A stretch of 64,000 bases of DNA from positions 4,998,666-5,062,665 of the forward strand of contig NC_016474.1 in the NCBI RefSeq assembly GCF_000226095.1, written 5' to 3'. Origin of the DNA: Thermothelomyces thermophilus ATCC 42464 (lineage: Eukaryota > Ascomycota > Sordariomycetes > Sordariales > Chaetomiaceae). A program made the translations under genes and the position numbers. This document shows positions 34,022-46,370 of this stretch, piece by piece. The notes below the pieces were generated by a model, which made no database searches, was not told where the DNA came from, and was given only the letters and a program-made list of their open reading frames with translations. Each line of letters opens with the position of its first letter. Position 1 is the stretch's first letter.

Positions 34022-37000
34022 TTAGTCAAAGACATCTGTGGCATACCGGTCGTTCCGAACGGTCTCATACCACTTTGAGATCGCGTCCTCGGCGTCCTCC
34101 TCACCAAGCACGATTCTGCCCATGGCCGTCTTGACCCCTTCTCCGACCTGCCGCGAGCCGCAGACGTACACCCTGGCGCCGCGGTCCCACAACGCCTTCA
34201 CCTCCTCCCGGTCGTGCCACAGCCTGTCCTGCACGTGCCTGCACCCGCGCGCCTCCGTGTCGTCCGAGTCGACGCGGCTGAACGCCCGCCGGACGTCGAC
34301 CGCGCCCGACTCCTGCCACTTGTCGAACTCGTCGCGGTAGAGATCGTCCTTCTCCGGGCTGCGGCAGCCGTAGAAGAGCAGCGCGGCGGCGAGCTGCGTC
34401 CCCTTGGCGAGGAGCGCGGCGCGCTCTTGGATGAAGCCCCGGAACGGCGCGAGCCCGGACCCGGCACCGACGCAGATGATGGCCGTCTCGCCCATCTTGT
34501 CTTCGTCCGGCAGCCGGAACGCCGTGTGGGTGGGCCGTACCGAGACCAGGAGCTTGTCGCCCCTGACGAGGGAGGAGAGATACGAGGTCGCAACGCCCAC
34601 GAACCGTCGGGACGGGTTGGCCAGCGACGGCGAGTCGAGCAGCGAGTACGTGAGCGTTGCCCGCGAGGGGTCGTTGAGCGGCGAGGAGGATATCGAGTAC
34701 TGCCTCGGGCGGATGGGCGGGAGCAAGGAGAGGAAAGTGCCGAACGGAAGCGAGATGGAAGGAAAGCGGTCCAGGAGGTCGAGGACGGAGGCGCGCTTGA
34801 GGCTGATCTCGCTGGTGTACAAGTCACCCGCAAGCTTCTGGAGCTCCGCCTTAGTGGCTTCGTCTTCAGCGGCATCGGCGAGCCGCAAGATCCCCTTTTT
34901 GTCAAGTCTTGTCAGTATTAAACAGGACAACCCCGAAAAAAAAAAGAAAAAAAGAAAAAAAATCAAAGCAAACAAAAAAGGGAAAATAATACGAAAAATA
35001 AACATACCCTCTTCGTCGCCGGCTGTGACAGCTCGACATAGGACCCGAGCACATCGTACGCCGGAACCGGCGTGCCCGTCGGCAGGGCGGTCCAGCGGTC
35101 GGAGGCAATGGTGACGTGCGAGTCCCAGGAAAGCTGGAATTTCCGCATGACGCGGCCGATGCTCTCCTTGGAGTTGACGGGGAGCACGGCGAGATAGTCC
35201 CCGACCTTGTACGTCGCGCCGTCGGGAAGCTGGACCTCGATATGCTTCTTTGGCGGGGCGTCGGGAGCGGTGAGTAGCGCCTCCCCGACGACCGTCGCCT
35301 CCCTGACGTCCTGGCGGAGGGTGGACGACCGGGGGCTGGAGAAGTGGATGTTGAGGCCGTCGGAGCCCGGCGCATCCTCGGTCTCGGCCACAGCCCCGGC
35401 GGCTCCGTACCGCGCCCTGACGGCCGGCCAGAACACGTCGTCTTCCCACTGCTCAAAGTCGGTAAACATGTTCCCCTCGGCCACGTCCGTCAACCCCTCG
35501 TCACAGATGGGCGAGGCGCCGTGAGCCTTCATCGTCTGGTGAACGAGCTTGGGAATGCGGTGGAAGGTCTGGGACCAGTCATGGTGCCCGCAGCCGAAGA
35601 CGGCGTAAGAGACGTTCTTCAGCTCGTCGCCCTCGAGGTTCTTGAGCCAGCCACAGAACTTGGCCGCGTTGTCCGGCGGCTGACCTTCAAAGGAGGCCGT
35701 GATGATCACCACGGGCCGGTCGGTCGGCAGCTTCTCCGTTGCCGTGTCCAGGGGCTCGACGGCGGCGGCTGCGTACCCGTGGGACGCCGCGTCGGTCGCG
35801 AGGCGCTGGGCCAGGCTCTCGCACGTGCCCGTGTTGGAGCCGTAAAAGATGCTCATCGGCTTGGCCTCGGCGGGAGAGGTCTTCTGTGCGGTCGGCTTGG
35901 AGGGGCCGCCGCCGCCGCCGCCCGACCGCGCGACCGAGGCCGCGTTCCCGGCGAGCCGGTGCTCCAGCTCGGTTGCCGTCAGGCCGTCTCGAAGAATGGC
36001 CCGCATGTAGAAGTCCTTGGGCTTGGTTGTGAGGGTCTGCTTGTAATGCAGCTCGTAGTAGGGGTCGTGGAGGACAAAATCAAAATTCTGCAACAGCATG
36101 GCCATGACGAGGACCGCCTCCTGCCAGGCAAACGGGCGGCCGATGCATGCCCGCATGCCGGTTCCGAACGGCTTCCAACAGTCTGGATACTCCCTGTTCA
36201 GGCGCTCAAAGTTCTCGTCCAGCATCCGCTCCGGGATGAACTGTTTCGCAGTCTCTCCATAGACAGCGGGGTCCAGGTGAGACTGAGCCAGGAGAAGAGC
36301 GAGCCTCTGATCCTTTGCGACGGCATACTTGCCCCCAATCACCTCGTCCTGCTTGGCCGCTCGATTGATTATTGGGATCGTGGGACAGAGGCGCAGCGTC
36401 TCGCGGAGGACGGCGGCAATGTAAGGAAGCTGCACAGTAATATAGGTTGGTTAGCGGCGCATTTTTCTCTTCTCTTCCCTCTTCTTGCTTCCCTTCCGTT
36501 CTCCTTTCCTGTGATAATTCTACTATTCATGTTTCCCGTCTCTATTGGGGAGATGGCATTACCTTCTTGATGTGCTCGACCTTGATCGGTCCCTTGCCTA
36601 TGACCCTGTCCACCTCTTCTTGCGCCTTGCGGTACGCATCCTGGTGCTTGATCAGGAGGTAGAAGGCGAAGCTCAGCAAGCCCGAGGTCGTCTCGTGACC
36701 GGCAATGAGGAAGGTGATGAGGTTGTCGATGATGGACGAGTCGCTCAGTTTCTGGCCGGTTTTTGCGTCTACGCCGTCCAACATGGCGGATAGGAGGTCC
36801 TTCCGGTTGGTGGGGTGCTTCCTTCGCGTATCCAGGACTCCCTGGGCCGTCTTCCGCAGAACCTCGATATCCTCCCAGTACTTTCGGTTCGCCGCCTGGT
36901 GGAAGATGGAGGTGATGGCCGGCCGCATGGCCCTTGCACCCGACTCTGTGAGGAAGTTGCCCATAGCGTTGATGAACGGATGCAGCTCGTCGTGGTAGTA

Positions 37001-37641
37001 CGAGTTGAAGCGGAAATTCATGGTGCAGAGGGCGAGAGTGTCGAGCGTCAGGCGTGTGAAGTCATCTGTTACAAAGATGGGCGTGTCCGGACCGTGGCGC
37101 GCCCACTTGAGCGCCAGCTGCGACGCAATCTCGTGCATCTCGGTGAACATGCCCTGGATCGAGGCCGGTCCAAACGCAGGCATCAGGATCCGGTGAGCGA
37201 TGCCCCAGTTGGGCTCTTCTTCCCGAGCGGTGAAGAGGCCATCGTTGACGCCGTTTCGAACCTCGGCGAGGGCAGCCGCGACGGGCTTTTTGAATCTCTT
37301 GTCATCACATAGCTCATGGACGAGCGCCTGGGAGCTCTAATTACGCGATCGTTTGAGCGAAAAGGCCCCAAGGATGATATGAGTGGATGGACATGGAGAG
37401 CACTTACCACAACCAGAGTGGTCCCGGTGGGAAGGGTCAGGCGGTATATCTCTCCTGAGTCAACCATTGGTTAGCATCGTCTTCCCGTAGGTAGGTGAGA
37501 AATGGCAGGCTTGCCGTATTCTTCAGCGAACTCTTGGAACGTTCGAAGAGGCAGCTCCGAGTCGAACGCAAGAGCATTGCCTACGAGGGGCAGTCCCGGG
37601 GGCCCCGGTATCGGTACCGTCTCCGTTGTCTTGTCTGCCAT
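34022..37641 (-). CDS. Self-sufficient P450-reductase fusion (CYP505 fatty-acid hydroxylase)
   Basis: Fusion of a P450 with its own reductase, like P450foxy and bacterial BM3; members hydroxylate fatty acids at sub-terminal positions with NADPH. 1080 aa from exons 37641-37515, 37454-37408, 37336-36563, 36429-35008 and 34894-34022. P450 domain: GPPGLPLVGN, I-helix AGHETTSG, ETLRLCP, haem loop FGTGMRACIG (Cys about 411). A Gly/Ala/Ser-rich linker leads to the FMN domain (FYGSNTGTCESLA) and the FAD/NADPH domain (RQYSISSSP, GAGSGLAPFRGF, YVCGS). The first intron uses a GC donor (GCAAGC at 37514), the only way to join EEYG to EIYRL. The last intron holds an A/T homopolymer tract. Lack of a membrane anchor fits a soluble enzyme. 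Confidence 0.94.
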
Positions 37642-38800
37642 CTCGTTCCCAATCCGCTAAGGGCGAAGGCGACGATGTGCTGTGCGGGCGTTGAGAACGA
37701 GGTAGCTGGCCGCATCATGATATTTTCACAATCTATAACGACGGTATCCCATACTGGGTAGTTGATCGTTCCACCGTTCCACCTTTCCGGACCCGCCCCC
37801 AAAAGACCGGCACTCGGGCCCATAGCCAACACCGTTAAAACCGCCGCGGCTGGTCCATATACACTACGTCCCAGCTTCTACGGATCACTATTGTGTAGTA
37901 TGCATTGCCAGTATGGGAAAAGGTCCAGTCTTGGCCAGCGCCAATGTCTGGGAAGCAGTAGTCTGATTCCCCGACCCCTTTTCCCATCAGACATTCTCAG
38001 GGACTCAAACGGGATTCGGAGCTCGGCAGTCACCAAAGCCGGCTCGGGAGGGCTAAGTGGCACCTCGGTACTTGGATCGCGGCTTCACCGAGCGGTACAC
38101 TAATCATCCGGTCCCACACTTCCTCGCCTCCTCGGCCTGGGATATTCGTTCTTGATGTGATTAGCGAACATCCAAGTCCCTCCTTCTTGAGGTTGCATCC
38201 AGTCTTAGGACACGCGGCCTTGAGGAAGCCAGCCTTGTAGGATCATGATGTCCAAAGGCATGGCCCAAGGTACTGGGTGCGTATAACAACGTCCGTTGCG
38301 GTCTCCGTACACACTTACCTAGTGTAATTCGTCCATATCCACCACCCCATTTTCATCCGTACACCAATCTAACGATATCAAGGAAGTGGGGCCGTGATGA
38401 GCATAGCGCGTTTGGCTGTGCACTACACTAGTGTACGGTCCACAAACCCCCTGTTTCATCAAAAGAATTTTGAATGCGGATTACAAGTACCCATTGCTTT
38501 ACATATGCCCCTGAAATCGTTGGATCAAGTGGTGATTGCGGCGCTTCGGGAAGCGGATCAATCACGGGGTTCTCTGGATCAGTTATTAACCTGTAAACCG
38601 GAGTCCCGTACCTATGTAACAGAGTACTATGCATACTGCGGTACAGTACACGACATACATAGTAGATCCTTGGCACCGTTTCAATTGTGGGCCCAAGCCA
38701 TGCGGCCTCCTTGGGCAGTGGCCTGGCCCGTCGTGTGCTAATAGGAGAGGAGACAGCCCTGTCTATAAATATCCGTACGTAGCGCGCAAAGTACGGTAAT

Positions 38801-38820
38801 GTATGTATGTATGTATGTAT
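38801..38820 (+). repeat. (GTAT)5 microsatellite
   Basis: Five perfect GTAT units. It belongs to the recurrent TACATAC/GTATGTA sequence type found in most intergenic regions of the window. Confidence 0.9.
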
Positions 38821-39665
38821 ATACCTGTGCATGGACATGGTGCATCCGTACGGAGTATACGTCCGTACATGCCAGATATACGATTAATAATCTCAAGCGT
38901 GTGCAGCCGATTGGGCCGATCGAGCCCCACGAGATGCGGGTAGGTATGTCAGAGTAGTGTACTCCGTAGTACGGAGTAGTCTACATCGGCTTGGCTCGTT
39001 ACAGCCAGATGCCTTCCACACACATTATATTGTCTCCTTCAACTCTGTATGTAATGTACCTTATCTACATACGTACAAGTATGGATGGTGTTGGGGTTAG
39101 GAGAGCAGATCATGCGAAACCATTAAGATTCTGTGTTTTCTTGCCATACCAACCGCGACCCTGTACACTCACAGACTTGTTTCTTACCTCTGCGGTGAAC
39201 GAGACGATCCCTCCTCCATCTAGTGTTCACTTATGACGACGAGTCATGACGAAGCCGTGCAAGGTTGCTGTAGCACTACGCAGACGATCGATTTGCACTG
39301 GGGTACTCTGTAACGGTCCACAGAGAACAATTCCCGCTTGGCTTGAGAAAAAACCAGGTCCACTACTCCGTAGTGTACTGGGTAGTGGAACGATGATACC
39401 CCACTAGCAGTGGGAATCATTTCCGTCGCTGTCTAGACTTGAAATAGCCATGGCTCGGTTATTCAAGATCTAATTAGTCTCGGGCTAGTCCAAAACATTA
39501 CAACGTCGTTGATGGCATTGTATTGGCAAGTACGAACGCCACGCAGAGACCATTAAGTGGTTGTTTGCCCTTGGTGTTTACGCAGTAGCTTGAATGGCAC
39601 AAGAAATGTCAAGTATTAATCGTGCTGCGGGATGTGTAAGGTGTAGAATGGTGATAGAAGATGGT

Positions 39666-39705
39666 GGTTCCAATAGATGGAAGATGGTTCCAATTGATGG
39701 AAGAA
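39666..39705 (+). repeat. 20-bp tandem duplication
   Basis: Two adjacent copies of GGTTCCAATAGATGGAAGAT with two differences between them, in a gene-free region. Confidence 0.8.
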
Positions 39706-40508
39706 AGTTGGTAAGTTCAAAATAGTTCAATGTCTTCTTCCCACATTTGCTGGCCCTGTGGCTCTGTATAAGTAGAGGGTAGGAACAAAGAACCCTCCGT
39801 TTGCCAGCCCGTTTGCCAGATCCACAGGGCTTATCTTATCCAACCTTACAGGATGGACGCGTCTGTAGACAACGTACTGCATCAAATGGGTTGTAACCGG
39901 CTTTGCGAACCTTGCTGCTCGTTAGTCTCGATCGAATTGCCAGGCTTAATTATATTTTCGCCTTGGCAGTCTGGACACAGATCACTCTTCAGCACTAGTT
40001 ATTTTATAGTGCTAACTTATCCATAATTGTGCTAATAGTTACGATCGTGATACACGTAAGCGACTTCGACAACCTCGGCCCAAGACCATGCCATAGTACA
40101 CCCTGTTCATCCACGGATTCTTTGTTAGGATATCGCTGCACCTATTGATGATGCCAACTATTGAACCAGGACTCTGTCAATGACGCCGCGAGCGGTTCTT
40201 TTCTCGTTTTATCTTTCCAAATCTCTCAATTCTTGCTTAGCAAGTGACCCTCGGTCTCGCCGGGTCGAACGAGGAGAAGCAGGTACCAGCATCGCAGATC
40301 CAGGATGGAGACCAACAAAGTCAGTCGTACTCTCAGGTATCACACCAAGGTACGATCCGGATGTTTGACTTGCAAGTGAGTTCGCCTCCAAAATGCCCAC
40401 ACCCGCAATGGGCGAGACCTAGCCAAACACGTGCTTTCCGGCGGTTGGGCCGAGACACAAGTCACTCCGGTACTCCGTACGTTACCCACCTGTTATTGCA
40501 AACGATAG

Positions 40509-41852
40509 AAAACGGAAGGTAAAGTGCGATGAGGCGAAACCGCACTATCGTTGTTGCACAGGCTCAGGCCGGCGCTGCGAAGGCTATCGTTCCGATCGGA
40601 CAACGCCGCCGATCTCAGCGATCTCCGTCCCGGTCGTTCGTTGTCCGCAGCCTACGCCTTTTGCATTCCCCCCGAGAGGAGATGTTTCCAGTACTTCCAG
40701 TCGCAGGCATGTAAGCCGCTGGGCGGTTACTTCCACTCCTCCTTCTGGGGACCTGAGGTGTTGCAGACGGCGGTCCACTACCCCTCTATACGGCGCTTTG
40801 TCATCGCCCTCGGCTCCGCGTACGAGGCATTGAAGCAGGGTCGTCGGACCGGGAGACGCCGCTCACGCTACAACAATGTAACCTCGCCATCCGACAGCTC
40901 GCCAGCCTCGACCAAGCCCCCCTGGCTTCGGAAGAAGGGGTCACGTTCTGCACCCTCACTGCCTCGGTTCTTTCCATCTACCTGGCGAGCATCCGCGGCC
41001 GCTTCCTCGAGGCCTTCCAACATGTCCGTTCCTCTCCCAAGATCTTGCAGGATTTTGATCGCTCGACATGCCACCATCCTGATGCCACATGCCACCACGC
41101 GGGGCGCCAGTCCAGCATATCCGGTTCCGATTTCGCGGTTACATTCGCTCCTTGCCTCCACCTACCCTCAACTCCGTGGCATGATCAATGACGTCTTCCT
41201 GGACAAGGGTTCCATCGACATCTTGGTGTCCGATCTGAAGCCGGCAACCGTCTTCACCTCGCTCCACGAAGCACATGCATACGTTGAGCGTTTGCACCAG
41301 AACACGTTGGCTTTTCTCCAGACCAGCGAAATCGAACTTGAACCACAGTCTTGCCAGGAGCGCAAGGCAGCAGTGGCTCGCCACCGGGAGCTCTGCTAGG
41401 CGCTCGAAAGTAGCCAGAACGCCCTGGATTTCCTGGTGCAGGAGCTTTCTGAGTCCGGAGATGGCGAGGGTCAAGTGAGCATTGCCATCCTGCGCGTCTA
41501 CCATTTGCTGGTGGCTATATGGTTACGCATCGATATCTTCCATCCCGCCGAGCTTAAGGCCGGTTACGATGTCTGGGAGGGTCATTTTGAAGAGATGCTG
41601 CGACACTGTGAGTTCATTGTTCGCAGACAGCAGCGCGAGAAACCTCGCTGGGGCCAACGGTCGTGCACCTCTGGCCTGGGATACGTCATGCCGTTGCACA
41701 TGGTCGCTGCTCGGCGCCGCAATCCTGATCTTCGATGGCGGACTGTTGAGCTGCTTCTAGCCTACCCACAGCGGGAGGGCTTGTGGTATTCGCAGCTCGC
41801 TGGCAAGATTGTTGCCCAGGCCATAATTATGTCTCGAGGAGCATGTCGATGA
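40509..41852 (+). pseudogene. Broken C6 zinc-cluster transcription factor
   Basis: Remnant of a fungal Zn2Cys6 regulator. The second half of the zinc cluster follows a likely acceptor at 40508: CDEAKPHYRCCTGSGRRCEGY (given here only in part: KVKCDEAKP and RRCEGY), with one cysteine apparently replaced by Tyr. The frame then slips in a C6 run (about 40670), continues as RCFQYFQSQA and FWGPEVLQTAVHYP, slips again at 40810-40840 to LQQCNLAIRQLASLDQA and SIYLASIRGRFLEAFQHV, slips once more near 41100-41160, and meets TAG at 41397 followed by ALESSQNALDFL up to 41852. At least three frameshifts and a stop show it is dead unless the assembly is poor. The first zinc-cluster half should lie in an upstream exon that I could not place. 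The DUF3425 bZIP gene is 1.3 kb downstream. Confidence 0.75.
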
Positions 41853-43164
41853 TCGGGGGAATTCGCCTGCGAAGGACGATGTGTTAATAAGTAAAGTTTC
41901 CCCAGATAGGCGAGTACGAGAGATAAAAGTCGAGTTCCAGGGAGAGGAGTCGGTCAACCCGGGCTTCGTTACGGTCGAAGATTGGAAGCTAGGGCGACGT
42001 GGAATAGTGAGACAGATAGAGTTAATATGACATTAAATAGGCCCAGCCAAAATATAATATGGCTGTGGTATCTTCCCACGCCACCACTTGGTAGAATCTC
42101 AGTCAATGAGCTCTCAACGGAGCTGGCATTTCATTGCTCCCTAGGGTGTTATCATCATATGGAACCGAGGAGACAAGTACATTGCCATTTTCCAAGCATG
42201 CAAAGGGTGCTGATCTGTCATGCTAACTCAAAGCTGAAAGCTCACTCCGAACAAAGCCTAACACGGACATAGCCCGTTAGAGCAATAATAACTACTTCGA
42301 TAATTACCTTACGTGTATGTACTGTATATACTCGTACGGTACATACGCTACGGAGTAGAATCATGCAGGTGGCGTTAATTTAGTGCTTAAACACGCCAGG
42401 TTTTAGATGACCTGATTCCAATGAGACACTATCAATGTCGCACTTTCAGATATAGAAGGGAACGCGCATGGGCAGGCATTATAGCTACGGCGGCAGTCTA
42501 ATGAACAATTAGTTGCTCTTTCATGTCAGCGTATCAAGCATCGTTGAGAGCTTGGTCATCACGGTCTATAGGCTCGACCCTGTCGGGGTAGTTCCATAGG
42601 TATACTACCAACTTCGAGGGACTTGCCACGTACAGAGCCAGCCACACTTTTGTGGCGAATGCTCCAATTGCGGGAAATATATAGGGAAGGAACACCGCGG
42701 AAAGCTAAGAGTGTGCCATCCAATGGCCGGTGAGATGAATATTGGAGGATTAGGCCAGTATACAGAAGCGAAGCTCTTTCCTTCGCTCTCAGACGTGTAA
42801 TTATATATACACATCTCAGAGACACAGTCATTGACGCTTCGCTTTCATGAGATAATTAATTAGTAGCAGTGGCACTTGAACATTTGGAACAGGTACTCTA
42901 ATTGTGTGCGCTACCCATCGTGTGTCTTCCATATTTGGACGTACAGTATAGTTTGTATGTAATCCACACTGCACTACTTCAAAAGGCGCCGAGGGACCTC
43001 GCACTCAACAGATTACAATGACTCATCACGGTCCAATTGTGTGTAAGCTTCGTACTGCGTTATGTCGAGGCCATGGTTAGATATAACGTTACGGGGCTTG
43101 GCGATCGAAACCGCTTTGTTGCGTAACACAAGGTTGTATTAAAGCAAATTGTCAAAACATAATT
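41853..43164. other. Gene-free stretch of about 1.3 kb
   Basis: No supported gene. It includes TACGGAGTA-type and GTATGTAC-type motifs near 42310-42358 and the promoter of the bZIP gene. Base composition is more AT-rich than in the gene blocks to the left. Confidence 0.45.
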
Positions 43165-44273
43165 ATGTCTCAGATGAACGGCGGTTCCCGAAGTCGGCAG
43201 AGGATTCGCAAACCTGCGCCGGCGCTAGACATTCCAGATATCCACGAGAACGCTGCGGAGCGCAAGCGTATCTTGAACGTGCTTGCCCAGCGGCGATATC
43301 GTGAGGAGGCCTCCCCTTGCCTCGTTGCCGAGTGGAGAGGTCGCTGACACGGTTTCATCCAGGACAACGCAAGCGAGAGGCTCGACTTGCCGCCCGAGCG
43401 GAGAGTTTGCACCAGCGCTTGACGGAGAACCAGGCCGAATTGGAGGGCGATACATCGCCTTGTTCTGCTGATGAAACCAATCGTTTCTTGCGTCAAGAGC
43501 ATGCTCAGCGAGGATCGCATGAAACGTTAGATGAACAACAGCCGTCCTCCGAGCATTTGACGTTCCCCTTGGATAGTACTACCTTATCCAACCTTGGAAA
43601 TCTCGACAACGATGAGGTCCAGCTTCTCTCAACTACCTCGCCGTATTATATTGTGTCCGACGCATTCAACCCTGACCACACAATTCGCACCTCACCTTCG
43701 CTAGCGGACGACTACACATCTGGCGACGGGACCTCCTCGATCGCCTCTAGCAGCACTACTTTTCCAGATAGCTATTTCCTCCAGGTTCCACCTTTGACCC
43801 TGCTCCGTGGCCTCTTCCGCATTGCGATGCGCCTTAATGCCGCATCCTCCGTGTTTTCTTTGACCTCGATTTCGCCCTTCAACCTTGGGCTCGGCCCCGA
43901 CCCCTCGGAAATTCCGCCAGCATGGCGGCCAACTGCTGCTCAGCTGTCGGTGCCACATCACCCAGTGCTGGATCTGTTCCCGTGGCCTCCCGTAAGGGAT
44001 CGACTTATCGAGGTCTTGAGCCTCACCGAGCAGAGTGCTGAGATTGGTTTGATGGAGACACCACGGCTGGTCAATTTCATCTACGACATGGAGGACGCCG
44101 GCGAAGGGATACGAATATGGGGATCAGACCCCTACGACGAGACACACTGGGAAGTCGGCCAAGTGCTTTATGAGCGGTGGTGGTTTGTGTTTGATAGGAG
44201 CACTGTAGAACAGAGCAACTACTTGCGGATGCAACGGGGGGCTGCACCGCTGAGAGCGTCTCAATATAGGTAG
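43165..44273 (+). CDS. bZIP transcription factor with DUF3425 domain
   Basis: 348 aa from two exons (43165-43300 and 43363-44273) split by a 62-nt GT-AG intron inside the basic region, a position common in this family. The basic region runs NAAERKRILNVLAQRRYR then QRKREARLAARAESL across the splice, followed by a short leucine-zipper heptad segment. Residues about 130-330 form DUF3425, with the features PLTLLRGLFRIAMRL, HHPVLDLFPWPPVRDRLI and the WGSDPYDETHWEVG region near the end. Such fungal proteins are nuclear regulators, often next to the gene cluster they control, but nothing here identifies targets. The next complete gene downstream (DUF1996) is convergent. Stop is TAG. Confidence 0.88.
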
Positions 44274-44989
44274 TCAGGCGGATACTTTGTAATGAGTTCA
44301 TGGAACAGTGGCCGAGTGGCAGGGAACTATCAACGTCTGGCGATAATAGAGAACCCAAAATCTCCCCTCTGCAAGTCTCTAATTACGCTTTCTCACTCTT
44401 CGTTGACGTAACTATTGACCGAAACACCTTAGGTGTCCGTAAGTCCAACATTCCTCTTGCATTATTTTCCCATTCCGGCACGGGTATAGGGCACGCGGAG
44501 GCGCGCGAACGGGCGCGGGGGGCGGGCGAGGGAGTGCCTAGGACGTAGGCGATGAGGGCGGCATTGGTGTCGACCAAAGTCGACATGTTTTCGGTATTAT
44601 CTCGAAGGTAACATAATTAATACTTAGCCTACAAGTGGGCAGCGGATGCATGTGTCCTGCTATCTTTATATTGTCCTTGCTATAAATACTGGTCATACTC
44701 TATGTGTCAACTTTCCCGACGTCTAGCGAAGCGGATGAACAAGACCAGAGTTTGTAATTCAAGCTATCACGACACTCGAGTGCTAGGCTGAAGAGGAATA
44801 GCATCCTATTTACAGGGGTGAACCTTAAACTTCGTGTGGTCTGAGGGATGTCGGCAGGATCTAGTTAAGCCCTGGATGTGCACCACGCTTAAATGCTAAC
44901 GTGAATATGAATGGAAACATTGAATGTGTTGTGTTCTGGTTCATGATGGATTGGTTTCTTGGAAATGATTTTGGCGGCTCAGGAACCTG
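44274..44989. other. Convergent intergenic region
   Basis: 716 bp between the 3' ends of the bZIP gene and the DUF1996 gene. A tRNA-like A-box (TGGCCGAGTGGC at 44308) has no matching B-box. No gene is supported. Confidence 0.5.
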
Positions 44990-46370
44990 TCAGACCAAGG
45001 GATCCTGGCCCGGAATGCTAGTGACCCCTACCAAATGGTTAATTAAAACAGGCAAACGATCCTAAAGGCCAGAGAAGACTTACATCCATCAACGTCATCT
45101 TTCACAGTCTGTTCAATTGTGCACTTAACGGATGCTTCGACGCTTTGTCGCTCCAGAACGTCGCAAACGTCTCCCGTACAGTGCGCATCCATGGCCCGTT
45201 GGAGAGAATCATCTTTCCAGCCAAACACGTAATCGCCATGTTGGGTATAGCCGTCCCTGCAAGCCACAAGTTAGGCCAGCCCCAACCAGATGTTTCCGTG
45301 ACAATTGTCGGTAGCTTACTTGTCATTGGTGCTCCAGACGAACGGTTGCGAACCGTCCTCGGGCCATAACTCCTTGTCGTTGAACGGCGTAGTCTAAGGC
45401 AATCAAGTCAGCAGTTGGATGTAAACTCGAGGCGTCGGCGAGTACGCAATGCATATGTGTCCTTACATCCCAAATCGTTTCCAACATGACCTGCGGGATC
45501 TTGACTGGATGAGTATCCGGGCACGTTCCGGCATCAGGGGTGATATCGGTGTTTCCTGAAATCGGATAGGCAACGTGACTCTTATGATCTGGAGTGTCCA
45601 AGTTCACACCATCCCAGCACGTAGGGAAGGTGATAACCGAACGGATGCCTCCAGCACAGGGCTCCTTGGTGAATTCTTGCGAATCTGGAGGAGCACAGTT
45701 CAAGTGGCTAAGCTCGCCTTCCTTCGGCATGCAACGATGGCTTGTAATTACCCGTGTCAGCGGTGAGGCTCAAGAGATGTAGATTGGAGCTTGGAAATCA
45801 AGATCCGAAACAGTTTGACTCCGAGGTAACTGTGAAGGGGGTCGCTACTTACCACACCTTGGGATCCTGGCCAGGCTTGTTACTTGCAGCATCCCCGACC
45901 AACATCCGGAATCCCGGCTTGAACGCAGTAACGCCGACGCTCCGATCGTGGGGCGGGATGTAGTAGACAGTGACGCCTCCGCTCCCGGTCAGGCCAAGGT
46001 TTGGACTCTGCGGTACACGCTTGTAGGTGCCATTGCGGGCTCGGAAATACATGACGGCGGTCCAATAGTTGGAGAAGTCCTCTGAAAAGGTGCAGGTAGT
46101 GCATGTCGAGCCCGTGACGAGATCGTGAGTAGCGGGGTCCATGGTCGCGTTGAAGGAATTGCCCCCGACAATTTGGTGAAGATGGGGTGATGGTATCAAC
46201 CCCGGGCTGCCGAGAGGGTCAAGACGGTCGATGACGAGCTGTGAACATTGGAATCGGAGCATCGGTGGTATCGCTGACGGCACTGGGAGCCATGGCGAAG
46301 GGGTCACGGGGGTTCCCTGGCCAACGCTGCGGCCAACGAAAAGTGCGAGCGCAAGCGCTTTCCACTGCAT
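44990..46370 (-). CDS. DUF1996 secreted protein
   Basis: 358 aa from five exons: 46370-45853, 45740-45467, 45393-45320, 45256-45084 and 45027-44990, all GT-AG. The start at 46370 is chosen because it opens directly with a signal peptide (about residues 1-18, MQWKALALALFVGRSVGQ); the frame is open further upstream without such a feature. DUF1996 motifs: FQCSQLVIDRLDPL, HLHQIVGGNSF, CTTCTFSEDFSNYW, CAGGIRSVITFPTCWDG, DHKSHVAYP, CPDTHPVKIPQ and HGDYVFGWKDDSLQRAMDA; it ends in DGWVTSIPGQD. Function is not established; the family is widespread in fungal secretomes, sometimes with WSC domains, none of which is present here. The exon-5 call rests on the conserved VDGW ending. Confidence 0.88.

Larger units (their letters stand above)
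37642..40508. other. Gene-free stretch of about 2.9 kb
   Basis: No supported gene. It contains the CYP505 promoter, a (GTAT)5 run at 38801-38820, several palindromic TACTCCGTA/TACGGAGTA motifs (about 38845-38990, 39365) and a 20-bp tandem duplication at 39666-39705. The block 39550-40150, with a TATAAG-type element at about 39769, could be a solo LTR or regulatory remnant, but I cannot find terminal repeats or target duplications. Confidence 0.45.

Noticed and set aside
35344-36570. 408-codon open frame antisense to CYP505
   Set aside because: Shadow frame; it crosses an intron of the real gene and shows no signature.
28507-37641. GH43, GMC and CYP505 as one biosynthetic cluster
   Set aside because: No backbone synthase, no shared regulator and large gaps; the three enzymes have unrelated roles and locations.
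39550-40150. Solo LTR
   Set aside because: A TATA-type element and a short tandem duplication are present, but no TG...CA ends or target-site duplication could be found.
44303-44325. tRNA-like A-box TGGCCGAGTGGC
   Set aside because: No B-box, acceptor stem or cloverleaf follows within a plausible distance.
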